Of a stretch of 64,000 nt of DNA, positions 1 to 12,480 are shown piece after piece. Where the stretch lies: positions 7,192,001 to 7,256,000 of the forward strand of contig NC_068974.1 in the NCBI RefSeq assembly GCF_016808095.1. The letters run 5' to 3'. Below the pieces are notes generated by a model. The model was not told where the DNA came from and did not search any database. It was given only the letters and a program-made list of their open reading frames with translations. Position numbers and translations under genes: made by a program. The DNA comes from Vigna angularis (lineage: Eukaryota; Streptophyta; Magnoliopsida; Fabales; Fabaceae). The stretch's first letter is position 1. Every line of letters begins with the position of its first letter.

Positions 1-744
1 AAATTTATAATATAAAAATATTAAAAAAAATGTAAACCTTATCTTAAAATATAATGGTAACGGGAGGTTATGGGAGGTTTATAAAGGAAAAAAGGAAACA
101 AAAAGGCAGGAGGCTGAAGAAGAAAACGTCGAATATCCGTATAATTCAATGTATCCTTTCTCTTTTTTCAAACTCTTTGTCTTCTAGTTGACAATTAGTA
201 CATCGATGCCAATTATAATTTGACGTATCCTTTGTATTTTTAAAGTTGAGAAGTTGAGAAGTTAAAAACTCTAGATTGTGAAAGACGTTCCGAGAATTCT
301 ATTCAAACATGACTTCTTCATCATCATCATCAAGAAGAAAAGAGAAGGTTGTCCGGGTTACAAGAAACGCAAACCCATATGGATGGACAAGTGACGAAGA
401 GATCCGAGGAAAGTTTTTATACTAGAGACATATAAAAATTGTAGTTCCTCACAAGCATCTGGACCTGCAATTGTTCAAGAAAGAAGGGTTCCTTTTTCAA
501 GAATGGATTGCATATCAAGGGCTTACTGATTTTTTCCAGATGAAAGGAGATTGTTATCCAAATTTGATAGAGGTTTTCTACACAAACCTGAGGGTTCTAA
601 ATGGGGTCATTCACTCAAGGGTAAAAGGTGTTAACATTACTATTGACGATAATGTTTGGTCAAATATTGCTAGACTGAAAGCTGAAGGTTTGGATTCTCA
701 TATCCGTGATTCTGACTCAAACCAATGGCTAACTATTAAGACTC

Positions 745-2097
745 CGGCAAGTGTACCGAATCGTATCAAGTAATAAAAATGGTAAGACCAAGTATTGTTT
801 CCCTAGAGACTCACGGCCTAAACAGTTATGTGATTTCTTGATTAAATAAGACTTGAAAACAAACTCTTTTGGTGTAAAATGCAATTACAGAAAAGTAAAT
901 ATGCATGCAAATTGATCAATTGGACAAAAGTGCAAAGATGAATGGATTTGATATTATGGGATGAATAAGTTGTTGGGGTTAGATTTCACCTAATTTCCTC
1001 TCATGTATATATGAATTCTACTTCTTCATTAATGTCAATGTCACTATCTAAAATACTTAAAATCTGATTCCTCGACGAAGAAAGCCTATCCTTAATTATA
1101 GATCATAACATCTTTCGTCATCCCTAATAATTAACTCTTACAAATAGAAGCTTAAGACAACCAGAACTCATACCCTCATTCTTGAGCAGTACTGCTTCTG
1201 GGAATAATTTTCCAGAACTTGAATTGTAAGATACCTTCCGGTATTCATGCAAATCATACATCATGCTAATGAATGAGTTAAACAAATCAAGCAATGAGCG
1301 AAGAAGAATTACCCTAACGATTAATGAAAGAAGCATATATAATCAAGAATTAATTCAATACATGAGAGTTTACAAAGGTTTACATCATTCCCTAATAACA
1401 AATAGAGTTTAGTTCACCATTAACATGGTGAAACTAGATGAATAATGGAAAATGAATGAAAGATAAAACCCGAGAGTTGAAGATAAGAGCTTCTGCATCC
1501 AAATACGTCTCCGAGGGATCAAAGATTGTGTTTCTGTGCCTATTCCGTCTAAAGATATGAACCCTAGGACATCCGAGTCCTTAAATAGAACATAAAAATA
1601 ACAGAAAACGGGTCCAACCCCACAAAATTGGCGCTCAGCGCCCTACTTAGGGCGCCCAGGCGGTGTGCCGAATCATTTAATGCTCAGGGTCAGCTTAGGA
1701 GGCAAGCATGCATGGTGCGACTCAAGGAAGTGGCGCTCAACGCCCCAAAAAGGGCGCCCAGGTGCGAGACAGGGACTTCCTGCGCTGAGGGCTCCAGGAA
1801 AAGGGCAGCCAAGCGTGAGACAGTGTAATTCGGCGCTGAGGGCCCCAAAAATGGCGCTCAGCGTTGTTGTGTTCCTCATTTCTAATGCTTTTCCAGCTCT
1901 TCCTGAGTTCTAACTCCTTACTACTTCAACTCTTCTTCCAAATCATCTCAATTCCTGTTGAAAACAAGGAAATCTAGCATAATATCATAAAATTCACCTT
2001 CAACTCTCTTATTCACACAAAACTATGATTTCAAGCTAGTTTCTAAGTCAAAAAGGTTGTTTTCAGTATCAAATAACGGTAAATTCAACCGTTATCA
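745..2097 (-). repeat. Antisense solo LTR, Athila-like Ty3/gypsy type
   Basis: The segment begins CGGCAAGTGTACCG and ends ACCGTTATCA. On the minus strand it therefore starts TGATAACGGT and ends at a GGTACACTTGCC-type LTR terminus, as in other Athila-like LTRs here. The start at 745-800 matches the reverse complement of 10780-10815, including the GGTAAGACCAAGTAT stretch, so two diverged copies of one LTR family lie in opposite orientation. No internal domain adjoins, so it is called a solo LTR. A clear 5-bp target duplication was not found. Confidence 0.6.
1630..1862. repeat. Three paired GGCGCT dyads, 21-bp spacing
   Basis: Inside the antisense LTR the word GGCGCT/GGCGCC occurs in three pairs. 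Pair starts are 1630/1651, 1732/1753 and 1832/1853, so each spacing is exactly 21 bp and the pairs themselves recur about every 101 bp. The words are nearly self-complementary, so each pair can fold as a short hairpin. The block is much more GC-rich than its surroundings. Confidence 0.8.
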
Positions 2098-2990
2098 CTA
2101 ACAAAGAGAGCTATATATATAAACTGCTTAAGATATCCAGGAAGGTACAAGGTGGATAAGTAGTACCTACATGATGGCTTAAACAAGGAGGAGAAAATTA
2201 TTGCTTATGTACTAACTTGGCTATTGTTGCCCGGAAGATTTGTCGAGGACAGAATGTCAACAGAATATGTATTTCTGTTGAATGTTATCAAGACTAGAAT
2301 CCCAACCAACTGGGTTGCAGTACTAAAAGATCACATGAACGGTGTAGAAGATAAATATGCACACAAATTGCCATATGGAGTATTTACCAGGAAGGTGCTA
2401 GTACTCCAAGGAGTAGATGTATCTAAAGAAGACAGACATTTGTTCAACAAGTCACAAGAAATTGGTATACCAAGTCTGTTTTCTATTGGGCTGGAAAGGA
2501 CTGTGAATGGATGGTTCTTCACTCATGAGCAAACTGTTGGAAATCCACCTACTCATGATGAAGATCATACTGCCTTCATTCCACAAACTGATTTTGAGAA
2601 ATATGTTGTTGATCAATTTAGGAAGACTCTTTTCAAACTGGAGAAGAAGGGAGATGTGCTAAACAAGAATCACATTGGCTTTGAAACTGAAGAGTCTAAT
2701 GATGAAGATTCAATGGAATCTTCTTGATAATAATAGGGACTACTTTTCTAAGTTCATTTTTTTTTTATTTTGTAATCATGGCTATTAAGCCACCTCTGGT
2801 TTTATGTATTATTTTCGGTTTTATTTTGAAATGAAATGAAGATTTATTTTAGTAAACGATTTGTGAATTGTGAATGTTGATTGCATTGTATGTGGACTAA
2901 CCCTCAATCTAGTTGAGAAGAGAAGATTATGCAGTTATAAAATTGATCAAAAATTGATCACTGGTTAAAAGTGCAAATTTCAGTACACTG

Positions 2991-3480
2991 CTAACTTGAA
3001 TCGATTAAAGAAGAAGTAAAAAGAAAAACTTTCAAGTCGGATTTTAAAGAAAAAAGAATCATAAGAGCGCCACCTTTTGCTATTGGCGGAAGAAAAAAAT
3101 GTCGAAGTCCTATCGAATATGACGTTCTATTAATGCTCTAGTAAGAGCGCACCATTCATGCTCTCAACTACTTCATTTCCCTTCATGTCCCAACCTCGAA
3201 GCCTTCGACGTTCTATGGGAGGGGAAAAAGAAAAAAGATCCAGAAGTACGATACCTTTTGATACTGGCGGAAGAAGAAACTTTTGGCTTCCAATAGTACG
3301 TCCAGCCCCTTCAAATTCGACGTAACCTTTGCAATTGATAAGAAAAAAGAATAAAAGAAAGGTGCACTGTTTTAAATATTTAACATCATAAAACATCAAA
3401 TGGTTTGCGGCTTCGACGTTTTATTTAAATATAACGTCAAATTTAAATTGTATTCGACATGGAATCTTTTTTATTGAATG
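2991..3480. repeat. CACTA-1 left subterminal-type repeats
   Basis: Scattered TCGACGTT / AACGTCAA words occur here, for example near 3120, 3205, 3317 and 3411-3460, in both orientations, with a repeated GCTATTGGCGGAAGA-type word at 3078 and 3260. The same words crowd the right end of CACTA-1. This fits the binding-site arrays found inside CACTA termini. No gene is seen in this stretch. Confidence 0.5.
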
Positions 3481-3949
3481 TAAAAACATAACACAGTTTC
3501 ACTGTTTCTTCGTGCTTCCGTTTATGCTTGAACTTTCTTCTTCGAGAACGAGTGAGATAAAGAAAGAAGGTTATTTTTAAGTCGTTTATGTCTTTCTAAT
3601 GTCATTTGGTACTAATTTACTTTATTTTTCATGTGGGTTGACCGATTGATTTTCATTTATCTTTAGCCCGTTTTTCGTACGTGGTCAGCGAACTTCATCA
3701 TCTTCTCTAATGACACCATTTGAAGTTTGTTTTTTTTTTCCTTCAATATTTCTTACGTATGATATATGTGTTCGTGTTTGTGTTGTGTTTGTCGATTCTG
3801 GACGTATGATATATGTATTATGATAGATATTTGTGTTCGTGTACGTTTACTATAATAGTTTTTTTTCCTCAACATATGATTAGTATTTTTTTTGGTTCTC
3901 AACTTAAGTTAGTTTTTTTTCGTGGATTCTTTGCTTTTAGAGTCGTACT

Positions 3950-6900
3950 ATGGATCGAAGCTGGATTCATCAGCATCGTATTAGTGAAGAGTATGAGCGA
4001 GGGGTTTTTGAGTTCATAGAATATGTATGTTAAAGAACATGCAAAACCAATGAACGGGGCATATTGTTGCCCTTGTGTTCGTTGTCTCAATCAAGTATAT
4101 CAAGACTGTGACAACATTCATGATCATCTGTTCATCTATGTAATAATGAGAATTTATACAGTTTGACTTGGCATGGGGAAGTATTATATAAGCAAACAAC
4201 GTTAAGAGGTTCGGATTATGTCAACGAACGGATTAGTGATCATTTAGATGAAATGGTACGTGACGTTGGCGAAGAAAATTTTGGAAAAGCTCATTTATAT
4301 GATAGTTTTAAGAACAATTCAGAGCAAGAATTGTATCCAGCACCAATTTTACAAGGTTATCGGCTACTTTGAAATTGTTTTGTTTAAACGCAAGAAACAG
4401 ATGGACTGATAAAAGTTTCACAAAATTGTTGGAGTTGCTGAACGAGATGCTTCCAGAAAATAACACGTTACCTATCCGTAATTACGACGCGAAGAAAATT
4501 CTACGTCCAATGGGTTTGGAATACCAAAAGATACATGCATGTCCCAATGACTGTGTATTGTATAGAGATCAGTATGCTTCAATGAAGGTGTGTCTGACGT
4601 GTGGTTCGTCACGATTTAAGAAGAAACTTCATGGAAATAACAATGAACACAATGAAGCTCCACCGAATAAGGTTATATGGTATTACCTATAGTACCTAGG
4701 TTGAAACGATTATTTTCTGTTGATGAAGATGCGAAGAATCTTATGTGGCACATTGATGGAAGAAAATGTGATAATCTTCTTCGACACCCAGCTGATTCCC
4801 CATAATGGAATAACATTGATGGCACATTTCCGGAATTTAGTGCAGAGCCAAGAAATTTAAGACTTGCACTTGCTACCGATGGTATGAATCCTTATGGCAA
4901 CTTAAGTAGCAAACATAGTTCATGGTCAGTTATGTTGATGATTTACAATCTATCTCTTATGTTGTGCATGAAGAGAAAATACATTATGTTGTCTATGATG
5001 ATATCGGGTCCTACAATCTATCTTAAACCGTTAATTGACGATTTAAAAATGTTGTGGGAAGAGGGCGTCGAGGTCTTCGATTCATATTCAGAAGAAAACT
5101 TTTTTTTTGCGTGCAATGTTGTTTTGCACCACAAATGATTTCCCAACATATGGGAACTTGAATGGTTACAGTGTTAAAGGTCATTTTGCATGTCCGATTT
5201 GTGAAGAAAATACTAGTTATCTCCAACTAAAGCATGGGCAGAAAACTGTGTACACAAGACACCGAAGATTCCTTCCTCGAAATCACCTTTACCGTAGATT
5301 GAAAAAAGCGTTTAATGGAAGTCCTGAAGATGATGTAGTGTCCAGACCCCCTAATGGGGAATAAGTATACAATCAGGTGAGGAACATTGATGTTGTATTC
5401 AGAAAACATAAAAAGAAGACCATCAAGAAAAACATTTGGAAAAAGTGATCAATATTCTTTAATCTTCCATATTGGTGTAAACTTGATGTGCGACATTGCA
5501 GAGACGTGATGCATGTTGAAAAAAATGTATGTGATAGTATTGTTGGGACTTTACTAAACGTTAAAGGAAAGACAAAAGATGGAGTGAAAGCACGACAAGA
5601 CTTGGTTGACATGGGAATCCATTCTGAGTTACATTCGCAATCCATAGGAAGACGCACCTATCTTTCTCCAGCTTATCACACTCTTTCAAAAAAAGAAAAG
5701 CAAATTTTTTGTCAATGTTTACATAGTGTGAAGGTTCCACAAGGCTATTCATCGAATATTAGTAGTCTTGTTTCTATGAAAGATTTAAAGTTAGTTGGTT
5801 TAAAGTCTCACGATTGTCATGTCTTAATGCAACAATTTTTACCAGTAGCTATTTGAGCCATATTACCTGCCATTGTTAGAGGTATTCTCACACGTTTGAG
5901 TTTGTTTTTCAATGCCATTTGCAAGAAAGTTGTTGATCCTCTACAGTTAGATGATTTCAAAATGAGGCCATCAGACTATTGTGCCAATTGGAAATGTATT
6001 TCCCACCCTCATTTTTTTTATATCATGGTTCATTTGATTGTCCATCTAGTGAGAGAAATTCGCATATGTGGGCCGAATTTCTTGAGATGGATGTACCCGG
6101 TTGAAAGATACATGAAGATCTTAAAGGGATATGTTAAGAATCAATTAAGACCGGAAGCTTCGATTATAGAGCACTACATTGCAGAGGAAGCCATTGAATT
6201 CTGCTCAAGTTATATGCCAAGTTGGGAACCAATAGGACTTCCAAAAATAGACATGAACACAGATGTGAAGGAAAGGGAGTTCGAGGAGTAAAGATTGAAA
6301 CTGTTAGTGGAAAAGAAGTTAATCAAGCTCATTTGTACATTTTAAACAACACAGAGGATGTTATTCCTTACATTTCACAACACATTGATGAAATTAAGTC
6401 TGCACATCCATGTATGAGTGAAAAGTGGATACTTCATGAACATAACAAATCCTTTTTAGCTTGGTTTAAGAAAAAGATTTACGCGACTCCAAATGTTTCT
6501 AATAATCTATTGAGACTAGCTCGCAAACCTAACACCGATGTGATCACTTTCGGCGGCTATTACATAAACAATTACTTGTTTTATTCAAAGGAGGAATACG
6601 ATAAAAGCAGAGTTCAAAATAGTGGAGTTACCCTACAAGCTGAGGCTGTACACTTTTCCAGTTCCAAGGATAAGAATCCAATTACAGCATTAATGAGTTA
6701 TTTTGGAATAATACAAGAAATTTGGGAAATTGATTATGTCACTTGTAGAGTTCTAGTTTTCAAGTGTAAATGGGTTTATAGTAATTCTGGTGTAGTGACA
6801 GAAGACCTCGGATTCACTTTGGTGGATCTTAACAAAATGAGTTACATGGATGAACCATTTATTATGGCTAGTCAAGCTAGACAAATATTCTATGTCACTG

Positions 6901-7091
6901 ACCTAGTGAATCATAAATGGTCAGTGGTATTGGAAGGTAGAGCCATGCACACAACTGATGATGAAGACTCTCTACATATACTTGAGACAAGCTCTTTCTC
7001 ATCAAGAACCATTGAAAATAAGGTTGATGATGTACCCGATGAAATACATGCAACTCGATGTGATCACAATGAACGCATATGGGAGAAATAG
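3950..7091 (+). pseudogene. CACTA-1 TNP2/TNPD-type transposase, frameshifted
   Basis: Conserved blocks of a CACTA transposase follow one another but change frame repeatedly. From ATG 3950 there is a transposase-associated N-terminal block (SWIHQHRISEEYERG, then the CPCVRC zinc-type motif near 4070). A block at 4369-4692 follows, then the catalytic Transposase_21 region (4690-5340) with ATDGMNPYG and LKPLIDDLK. Next are the DVMHVEKNVCDS block (about 5500), the GLKSHDCHVLMQQ block (5800), the FLRWMYPVERYMK (DUF4218) block (about 6090) and a DUF4216 block with YYVTDLV-like residues near 6880. At least five frame changes and several stops are needed to connect them, including after 4800, at 5363 and near 5855. 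It cannot make a working enzyme. It is related to, but clearly diverged from, the CACTA-2 transposase at 30578-34264. Confidence 0.85.
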
Positions 7092-7175
7092 GTGTCTTTA
7101 TATTGTTTTAATACTTGTACAATTTATTTATTTTGTCTGTAAACACTATAATTTATTAACACTTTGTAAACAGGT

Positions 7176-7355
7176 ATGACGAGCTCTAGATCAGGTTCGA
7201 CGGGAGGAGGTGGTAGATCTGTGACTCAGATGCCTGATGTCACATCTCGTCCTGTTAATGAGAAACCAGTGACGGTGGAGTTTGATCCCCGATCATTTGC
7301 TCCTATTGGGGCACATGCAGCATCATTTAGGAATTACTTAGGAATTACTATAATT
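7176..7355 (+). pseudogene. CACTA-1 second gene (TNPA/Ptta type), 5' fragment
   Basis: An ATG at 7176 opens a short frame rich in Ser, Gly and Thr, then PRSFAPIGAHAASFRNYLG. It lies just downstream of the decayed transposase, where CACTA elements carry their second gene, and the tail resembles the start of the conserved Ptta/En/Spm domain. The frame is cut off near 7355, where retroelement sequence begins. CACTA-1 sequence resumes after 9194 with an intron-end-like TTTCAG at about 9224. The residue is too short for a firm family call. Confidence 0.45.
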
Positions 7356-9194
7356 CACTCCTTAGTATTGTATAGAAATGTATATATATATATATATTAA
7401 AAAAAACAAACAAAAACAAAAACAAGAACATGAAAAGGAAAGAAGAAAAAGAAGGAGTGAATAATGAATGAAAAAGAAACATTGGGTGTTGAGGTATCAG
7501 ATGGGATGAATTGAGAGTAGAATTGGAAGTGCGTTTAAAGTGTAGTTATGCTCTCTTTTCTGAAGTTGTGCTTTTGTTATCTTGAAAAACCATAATTCTT
7601 GGAAACTCAGCCTCATTACAACCCTTGAAAGACCTTGAGATTCATGCTAATTGTGTGTGTGGTTTGATTGAAAATGATTGGCAATTTTAACTTGTTCAAT
7701 TTCAGTGGAAAATGAGAGAAACACATCCTTGTAAGATTTAAGAGAGAATTTCCTTGGTTAGAAACAATGGCTCTTACAATTGATTGTCTTGAAAAATTTG
7801 TTGCACTTTTATCCTGCTTTTATTTGATAATTGGATTCACCATTTTGAATCTGTAGTTTGGAATGCAAAAGTTGTTTTGTAAGGACAATGAAATCGATTT
7901 CTCAAATAACCAATTTCAAAGTTTGAGTTTTGAAAAGCTGTTGGGATTTTATTACTTTGCTTGAGGACAAGCAAGATGCTAGGTTGGGGGGAGTTGATAA
8001 GTGCAAAAAAGTAGTTAATTTTCATATGGAATTTTAGCACTTATGTTTTGAATTGAGTACATTTGTATCAATTTTCCCCAATCTAAGAAAGATGAAATGT
8101 AATCACATGTTTCTGAGTTGTTGAGTAAAAGGAAATCATTTGATCCCTAGTTTGTATACATTTCAGGTAAACTAAGAGAGAAGAGCAAATCCTGCAACAT
8201 TTCGCCTAAGTTAGAATGATTTCGCTTAAGCTAGACTTGTCCAGGAAGCCATTACCTTAAAAGTCATTCTCGCTTAAGCGAAAATATTTTAGTTTAAGCG
8301 AGAATGACTATCTTCTCCAAGAAGTTTCTTCTCGCTTAAGCGAGAATAATTTAGCTTAAGCGAGAATTCGGGCAGTTTATATACTTACGAAGCAAAAAGA
8401 AAGAAAGAACGGAGAGCTACGGAGAAAGAAGCACCCAAAGAGTTTTTCTTCCACTTTAGTTGTAGGATCTTCTTCTTCATCTCTTAGAATGCTAATAGCT
8501 ACTATGAGTGGCTGATCTCTTCTCTTGGGATTGAATGTAATCGATTCGAACTCGGATGTAATCTGGTGATATTTATATATAGCATTTCTGTTTTTATTCA
8601 ACATTGGTATCTTTGTTCTGCTCTTAATGCTTGATTCTACCTGATCAATAGTTTCATGAATGTGGATTTTAGACTTGACTGAAAAGTATTTCTAAAACCC
8701 TGATTTGAGCAAGAATACTTGATATTCTGTGATGCTAGGGATAGATTTCAGTTTATCAATTGCTTATAACACTTGAATATAATGCTGGACAATTTGTTGG
8801 ATATGTGAGGAATCAATATTCAAGGAACTGATCTTATGAATTTTATATGCGAGGAATCGATATAAATGACTTTTGTGTGTTGCATCAATGTTGGTAATTT
8901 CAGTTGCTATATGTTTGTATTCATCCAGATTGCAGACGAGTGAGATAGATGAATTCAATCCCAACTTCTCATATTAATCTTCGTTAAGTTATTTGTTGTT
9001 ATTATTTTACTTTCACGCAACGTAGTTTTATTTATCAACATCAATCATGAATCAAATTGAACATCCTTGTATATATACTGTTTGAGATAAAAATTTATCT
9101 GTTTAATCGAAACTGTTCCTCGTGGGTTCGACACTCTTACTAAAAAATCATTATACTACAGTTGACTATTGGTACGCTTGCCAAAAGTCTAACA
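7356..9194 (+). mobile_element. Athila-like Ty3/gypsy remnant: 3' leader, polypurine tract and LTR
   Basis: A purine-rich untranslated stretch (about 7395-7470) leads to CTTGAGGACAAGCAAG and TTGGGGGGAGT, the polypurine-tract region typical of Athila-type elements. The LTR then runs from TGATAAGTGC at 7995 to GTCTAACA at 9194, about 1.2 kb. Its end contains GTGGGTTCGACACTC and GGTACGCTTGCCA, words shared by this LTR class. No gag or pol remains, so this is a 5'-truncated copy. It interrupts the second gene of CACTA-1. The left boundary is approximate. Confidence 0.65.
8201..8370. repeat. Three paired CTTAAG dyads, 20-bp spacing
   Basis: Within the Athila-like LTR the palindrome CTTAAG (often as TCGCTTAAGCGA) appears in pairs starting at 8205/8225, 8273/8293 and 8335/8355. 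Two members are one-base variants (CCTAAG, TTTAAG). Every spacing is exactly 20 bp. Each pair can form a hairpin with a stem of about ten bases. Confidence 0.85.
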
Positions 9195-9279
9195 AATATA
9201 TAAATTGGAAAATTGGTTTCTGTATTTCAGGTTTCGTAAAATGAGCTATAACGAAAAAAATTTAAAAAAAAAAACAAAA

Positions 9280-9996
9280 CGTGATGTCGAGCTATACATT
9301 ATTCGACGTTCATATTGAATCTTAACGTCGAACTATGCACTGATTAACGTTGATATAATACAGTGGATGTAACGATCAAAATGAAACATTGGGCGAGAAA
9401 CTCTAGGGCTCAACGGGGTAACGTCAAGCATAAACTAGTTCGACGTTAAACTTACGTCAAGCCTTCTCATGTACGACGTCAAATCTTCATTTAAATATAT
9501 ATTTATTCAAATATTATATGTCCTTTATCTGCTACTCGACGTGTATATCAACAAAACATGACGTCCATCAGTTTACTTCGACGTCAAAGTTACGTCAGCT
9601 TTACGTCAATCCCCTTCCAATTGACGCAAAATTTTGCTTAAAATATAAATATTTATTCAAATATTAGACGTCAAGCACTTTAATATTTGACGTGTCTGTA
9701 AACAACAAGTAATGTCGCCCTACACAAATCGACGTCAACGTTACATCATACATCTTTGTCCTTGACGTCAACTTTATGTCCCCTCCCCATACATTTGACG
9801 CCAAATATTCCCTTAAATGTAACTAGTTATTCAGATATTAGACATCGAACTCTATAGAGTAGACGTGGATATAAAAGCGTAACGTTGAACAGTGGGTGTT
9901 TGGCGTCAAAATTACGTCAAACGATATGATGTCGAACACGAATACGTCGTTAAAAGCCAAAATTATTCGACGTTGTACGCTGTTTTTGCACCAGTG
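9280..9996. repeat. CACTA-1 right subterminal array and terminus
   Basis: About fifteen GACGTC, CGACGTT or ACGTCAA words in both orientations fill this interval, for example near 9300, 9440, 9475, 9540, 9585, 9670, 9730, 9765 and 9970. It ends with the CACTA-type terminus at 9981-9996. CACTA subterminal repeats are known binding sites of the TNPA-type protein; that role is inferred here. The interval holds no gene. Confidence 0.75.
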
Positions 9997-10815
9997 TAGG
10001 GCTCACATCTTTTAACGGCTGAAGCTCAGAAACACACTTTTCAACCCTTTGGAGGCAGATTTGGCATACGGGAGCTATCCTCTTCTCTTTCTAGGGTTTT
10101 TATCTCATTCTTCCATCATTGTACACCAAGTTTCTCCATGACAATGGAGAACTAAACTCATTTTGTTGTTGGGGAAGATGTAACCTCTAAACTTTCATGT
10201 ATTTGAATATGTTTTAAAATATTTTATGCTTCTTTCATTAATTGTTAGTGATTTTCTCCTTTACTCAATGCTTGTTATGTTTTGATCACTCATAGCATGA
10301 TGTATGGCTTTCTTTGTTATTGGGAAATACTTAGGAACTAGGATCAGGAGAATTTCACCCAAAGGGACTATTGCCTAGACATAGGGATAGAACGTTTGGT
10401 TGTCTTAAGCTTCTTTTCGTAATGCAGAATTGATTATTAAGGATGCAAGACATTGTGGTCTAATAATTAAGGATAGGCTTTTTATGCCGAGACATCGGGT
10501 TCTAAGTAATTTAGAGAGTGACATTAACAATTAAATGAAGATGATGAATTCTTTTTTGCATGAAAGTAAGGACGGTGAAATCTAAACCCCAACAACATTA
10601 TCATCTCATATTATCAACATCATCCATTCACTCTTGTGTTTAGCCTTAATTGATCAAATTTTACTCTTATTGCATTTTAATTTTAATCATTGGAATTGTT
10701 CTTTAGACTTAATTGGTTAAGGTATTACACAATTGTTTAGGAACACGAGTCTCTTGGGAAACGATACTTGGTCTTACCATTTTATATTACTTGATACGAT
10801 TTGGTACACTTGCCA
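9997..10815 (+). repeat. LTR fragment, Athila-like, plus orientation
   Basis: This non-coding stretch ends with CGATACTTGGTCTTACCATT and GGTACACTTGCCAATG, matching in reverse the LTR at 745-2097. The middle contains a TCTAAACCCCAACAAC stretch that also has a reversed counterpart near 970. It abuts the CACTA-1 terminus, so either it is the DNA into which CACTA-1 inserted or it landed beside it. Its own start is unclear. Confidence 0.5.
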
Positions 10816-10857
10816 ATGAGATAACAGTAAGCTACCGGTAAAACAATCATAACAACA

Positions 10858-10990
10858 AGATACATACATACTGATTTTATCAACCATAATCAAACACACA
10901 ATAAGATACATATCTTGTTATTATACCAACCATAATCAAACACACAACAAGATAGATACCTTCTAATTATATCAACCATAATCAAACACC
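10858..10990 (+). repeat. Short tandem repeat, about 58-bp unit, ~2.3 copies
   Basis: The word ATCAACCATAATCAAACAC recurs at about 10881, 10925 (as CCAACCATAATC) and 10972, each followed by an ACAAGATA-type word. Units differ at several positions, so the array is old. It lies in non-coding DNA. Confidence 0.55.
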
Positions 10991-12480
10991 TCGTACATAG
11001 TAGTAATAAAAATAGAATTCCTAATCCTCTAACATAAACAATTCAATCATATTGAATTACTCGATCCCCGATCCATGAACTTCTATCATCGATCCTTGAT
11101 CTTTAACCCTTGATGTCATCACTAACATCTCACACACAGACCCTTGGTTTATTCACTCATTAGCACCCATGCTAACTACTTAGTATAACCATTAGAGTAA
11201 CACCACTATCAACATAACATAACAAGGAGCATCTTAAGTATCATGATCATTATCATAGATACACCACCATCATGACTATCTCAATCATAAACAACACCAT
11301 GAGCATCATTGTACCATAATACCATAGTGGAAAGAGTTCATCTCACTCTTGCACCCTACCTATAGCCTCCATTACAGGACATTTGTAGCCTCCCCTACAG
11401 ATCATCTCCTTCCAATCCACACAAGGCAAAAGGAAGCACATATCCATAGATAGAACCAGGATTTACGAGGTACAACTACTAGACTTATCCTTCACTCTCA
11501 TGCTAATCAATCACATACCCACGTACATCTTAACACTAATTCATGCTCCACTCTAAGCCACAAGTCAAATTAACCCCAAACATAACCATTAACCTCAATC
11601 TCTGATTATCATCATGTTCCACAGCTCCTCAGCCTTGGTTCACGTCCATTATTCATCAAATTCGTCATTTTCCACCAAAAGACATTGTGGTAATTGATTA
11701 TCACTTAAGATAATCAATTATATAAGTGAAATTTACCCAGAAACATCACGCAGGAAGAGATAATCGATTATCATCCTAGATAATCGATTATTCTCGGAAC
11801 CATACTCAAAATTAACGCGCAGAATCGAAACACATCTTGGACATGATTAAAGCATTTAAACATACATACATCAACCCTAGATCACGTGGAAACATAGTTA
11901 ACACATCATACATGCATTCAAGCATCACATACCCATGTAAACATACTCAAACACATATAATACATCACTTGAATCATCCAGATCCAATCATTGACCTTTT
12001 ATATCCCCAATAATAGAGTGCAAAAGAGTCTTCGATAAAAACACCAAATAAGGTTTTCAATCAGCCAAACTAACTAAGCTTAATGCTTATAAATGAGAAC
12101 CAAGAAGATGAAAATTCTCTAAAACGGAGCTGCTGATGGGAGGCTATTTTCTCCCAAACTGGACTTTCGATTGATGATCCGAACGGTCATATTGAAGAAC
12201 CATACGTTTGGAACCCACTGTCCAAAAATTAACCCGATCCAATGGGGAATGACTTCACAACGACGAAAAAACCAGTGTAGGTTTTATGTTATGCGGGAAT
12301 GACCTTTTCTATTCCTTTCTCCCTTAGTTGGCTTTTTCGTCTCTTCAAATGACTCTAATGTGTCCTATTTGTAAGATCCGAGAAAAAAATAGGAGTCTTA
12401 GAAATAAGGTAGTCTTGTGATTTTGGTCTTTTTTTTTTGGAAATTAGTGTTATTGATGTACACCTATAACCCAACACTTA
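10991..12480 (-). repeat. Probable chromovirus-type LTR fragment, antisense
   Basis: No gene is seen. The paired phrases CTATAGCCTCCATTACAGGA and TGTAGCCTCCCCTACAGAT (11350-11405) and a TGTAAGATCCGAG word near 12370 remind me of Tekay/Del-type gypsy LTR regions read in reverse. Two TAATCGATTA dyads occur at 11691/11711 and 11761/11781. The family assignment is tentative and boundaries are approximate. Confidence 0.35.

Larger units (their letters stand above)
309..2727 (+). pseudogene. Decayed 'plant transposon protein' ORF (Sirevirus extra-ORF type), split by an LTR
   Basis: A reading frame opens at ATG 309 with a Ser-rich then basic N-terminus. It meets an in-frame TAG at 423-425 and continues in the same frame to about 745, where the LTR at 745-2097 interrupts it. 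Coding similarity resumes after 2100; the longest open part is 2224-2727, ending in an acidic tail. The two halves resemble the family annotated as 'putative plant transposon protein', often seen as an additional ORF after pol in legume SIRE-like copia elements. Motifs such as WTSDEE, a KGVNI segment and a YAHKLPYGVF stretch support this; the assignment is from memory of the family, not a search. Further stops lie near 2158. It is nonfunctional. Confidence 0.5.
1..9996 (+). mobile_element. CACTA-1: old CACTA (En/Spm) DNA transposon, left end outside window
   Basis: The right end is visible: the element finishes with TGTTTTTGCACCAGTG at 9981-9996, which reads CACTGGTGCAAAAACA on the other strand, a CACTA-type terminal repeat. 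Just inside it (9280-9990) lie dense GACGTC/CGACGTT subterminal words, and similar words recur at 125-235 and 3095-3460. Between them is a decayed TNP2-type transposase (3950-7091) and the start of a second gene (7176 on). No matching left terminus was found, so the left end is probably beyond base 1. Retroelement fragments at about 300-2990 and 7356-9194 are nested in it. The right end and gene content are clear; the left extent is inferred. Confidence 0.75.

Noticed and set aside
1628..1913. Overlapping GC-rich open frames
   Set aside because: They fall inside an LTR and are explained by the GGCGCT dyads and raised GC content; the frames overlap on both strands and match no family.
3899..4199. 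Minus-strand frames over the CACTA-1 transposase start
   Set aside because: They are antisense to recognisable transposase blocks on the plus strand.
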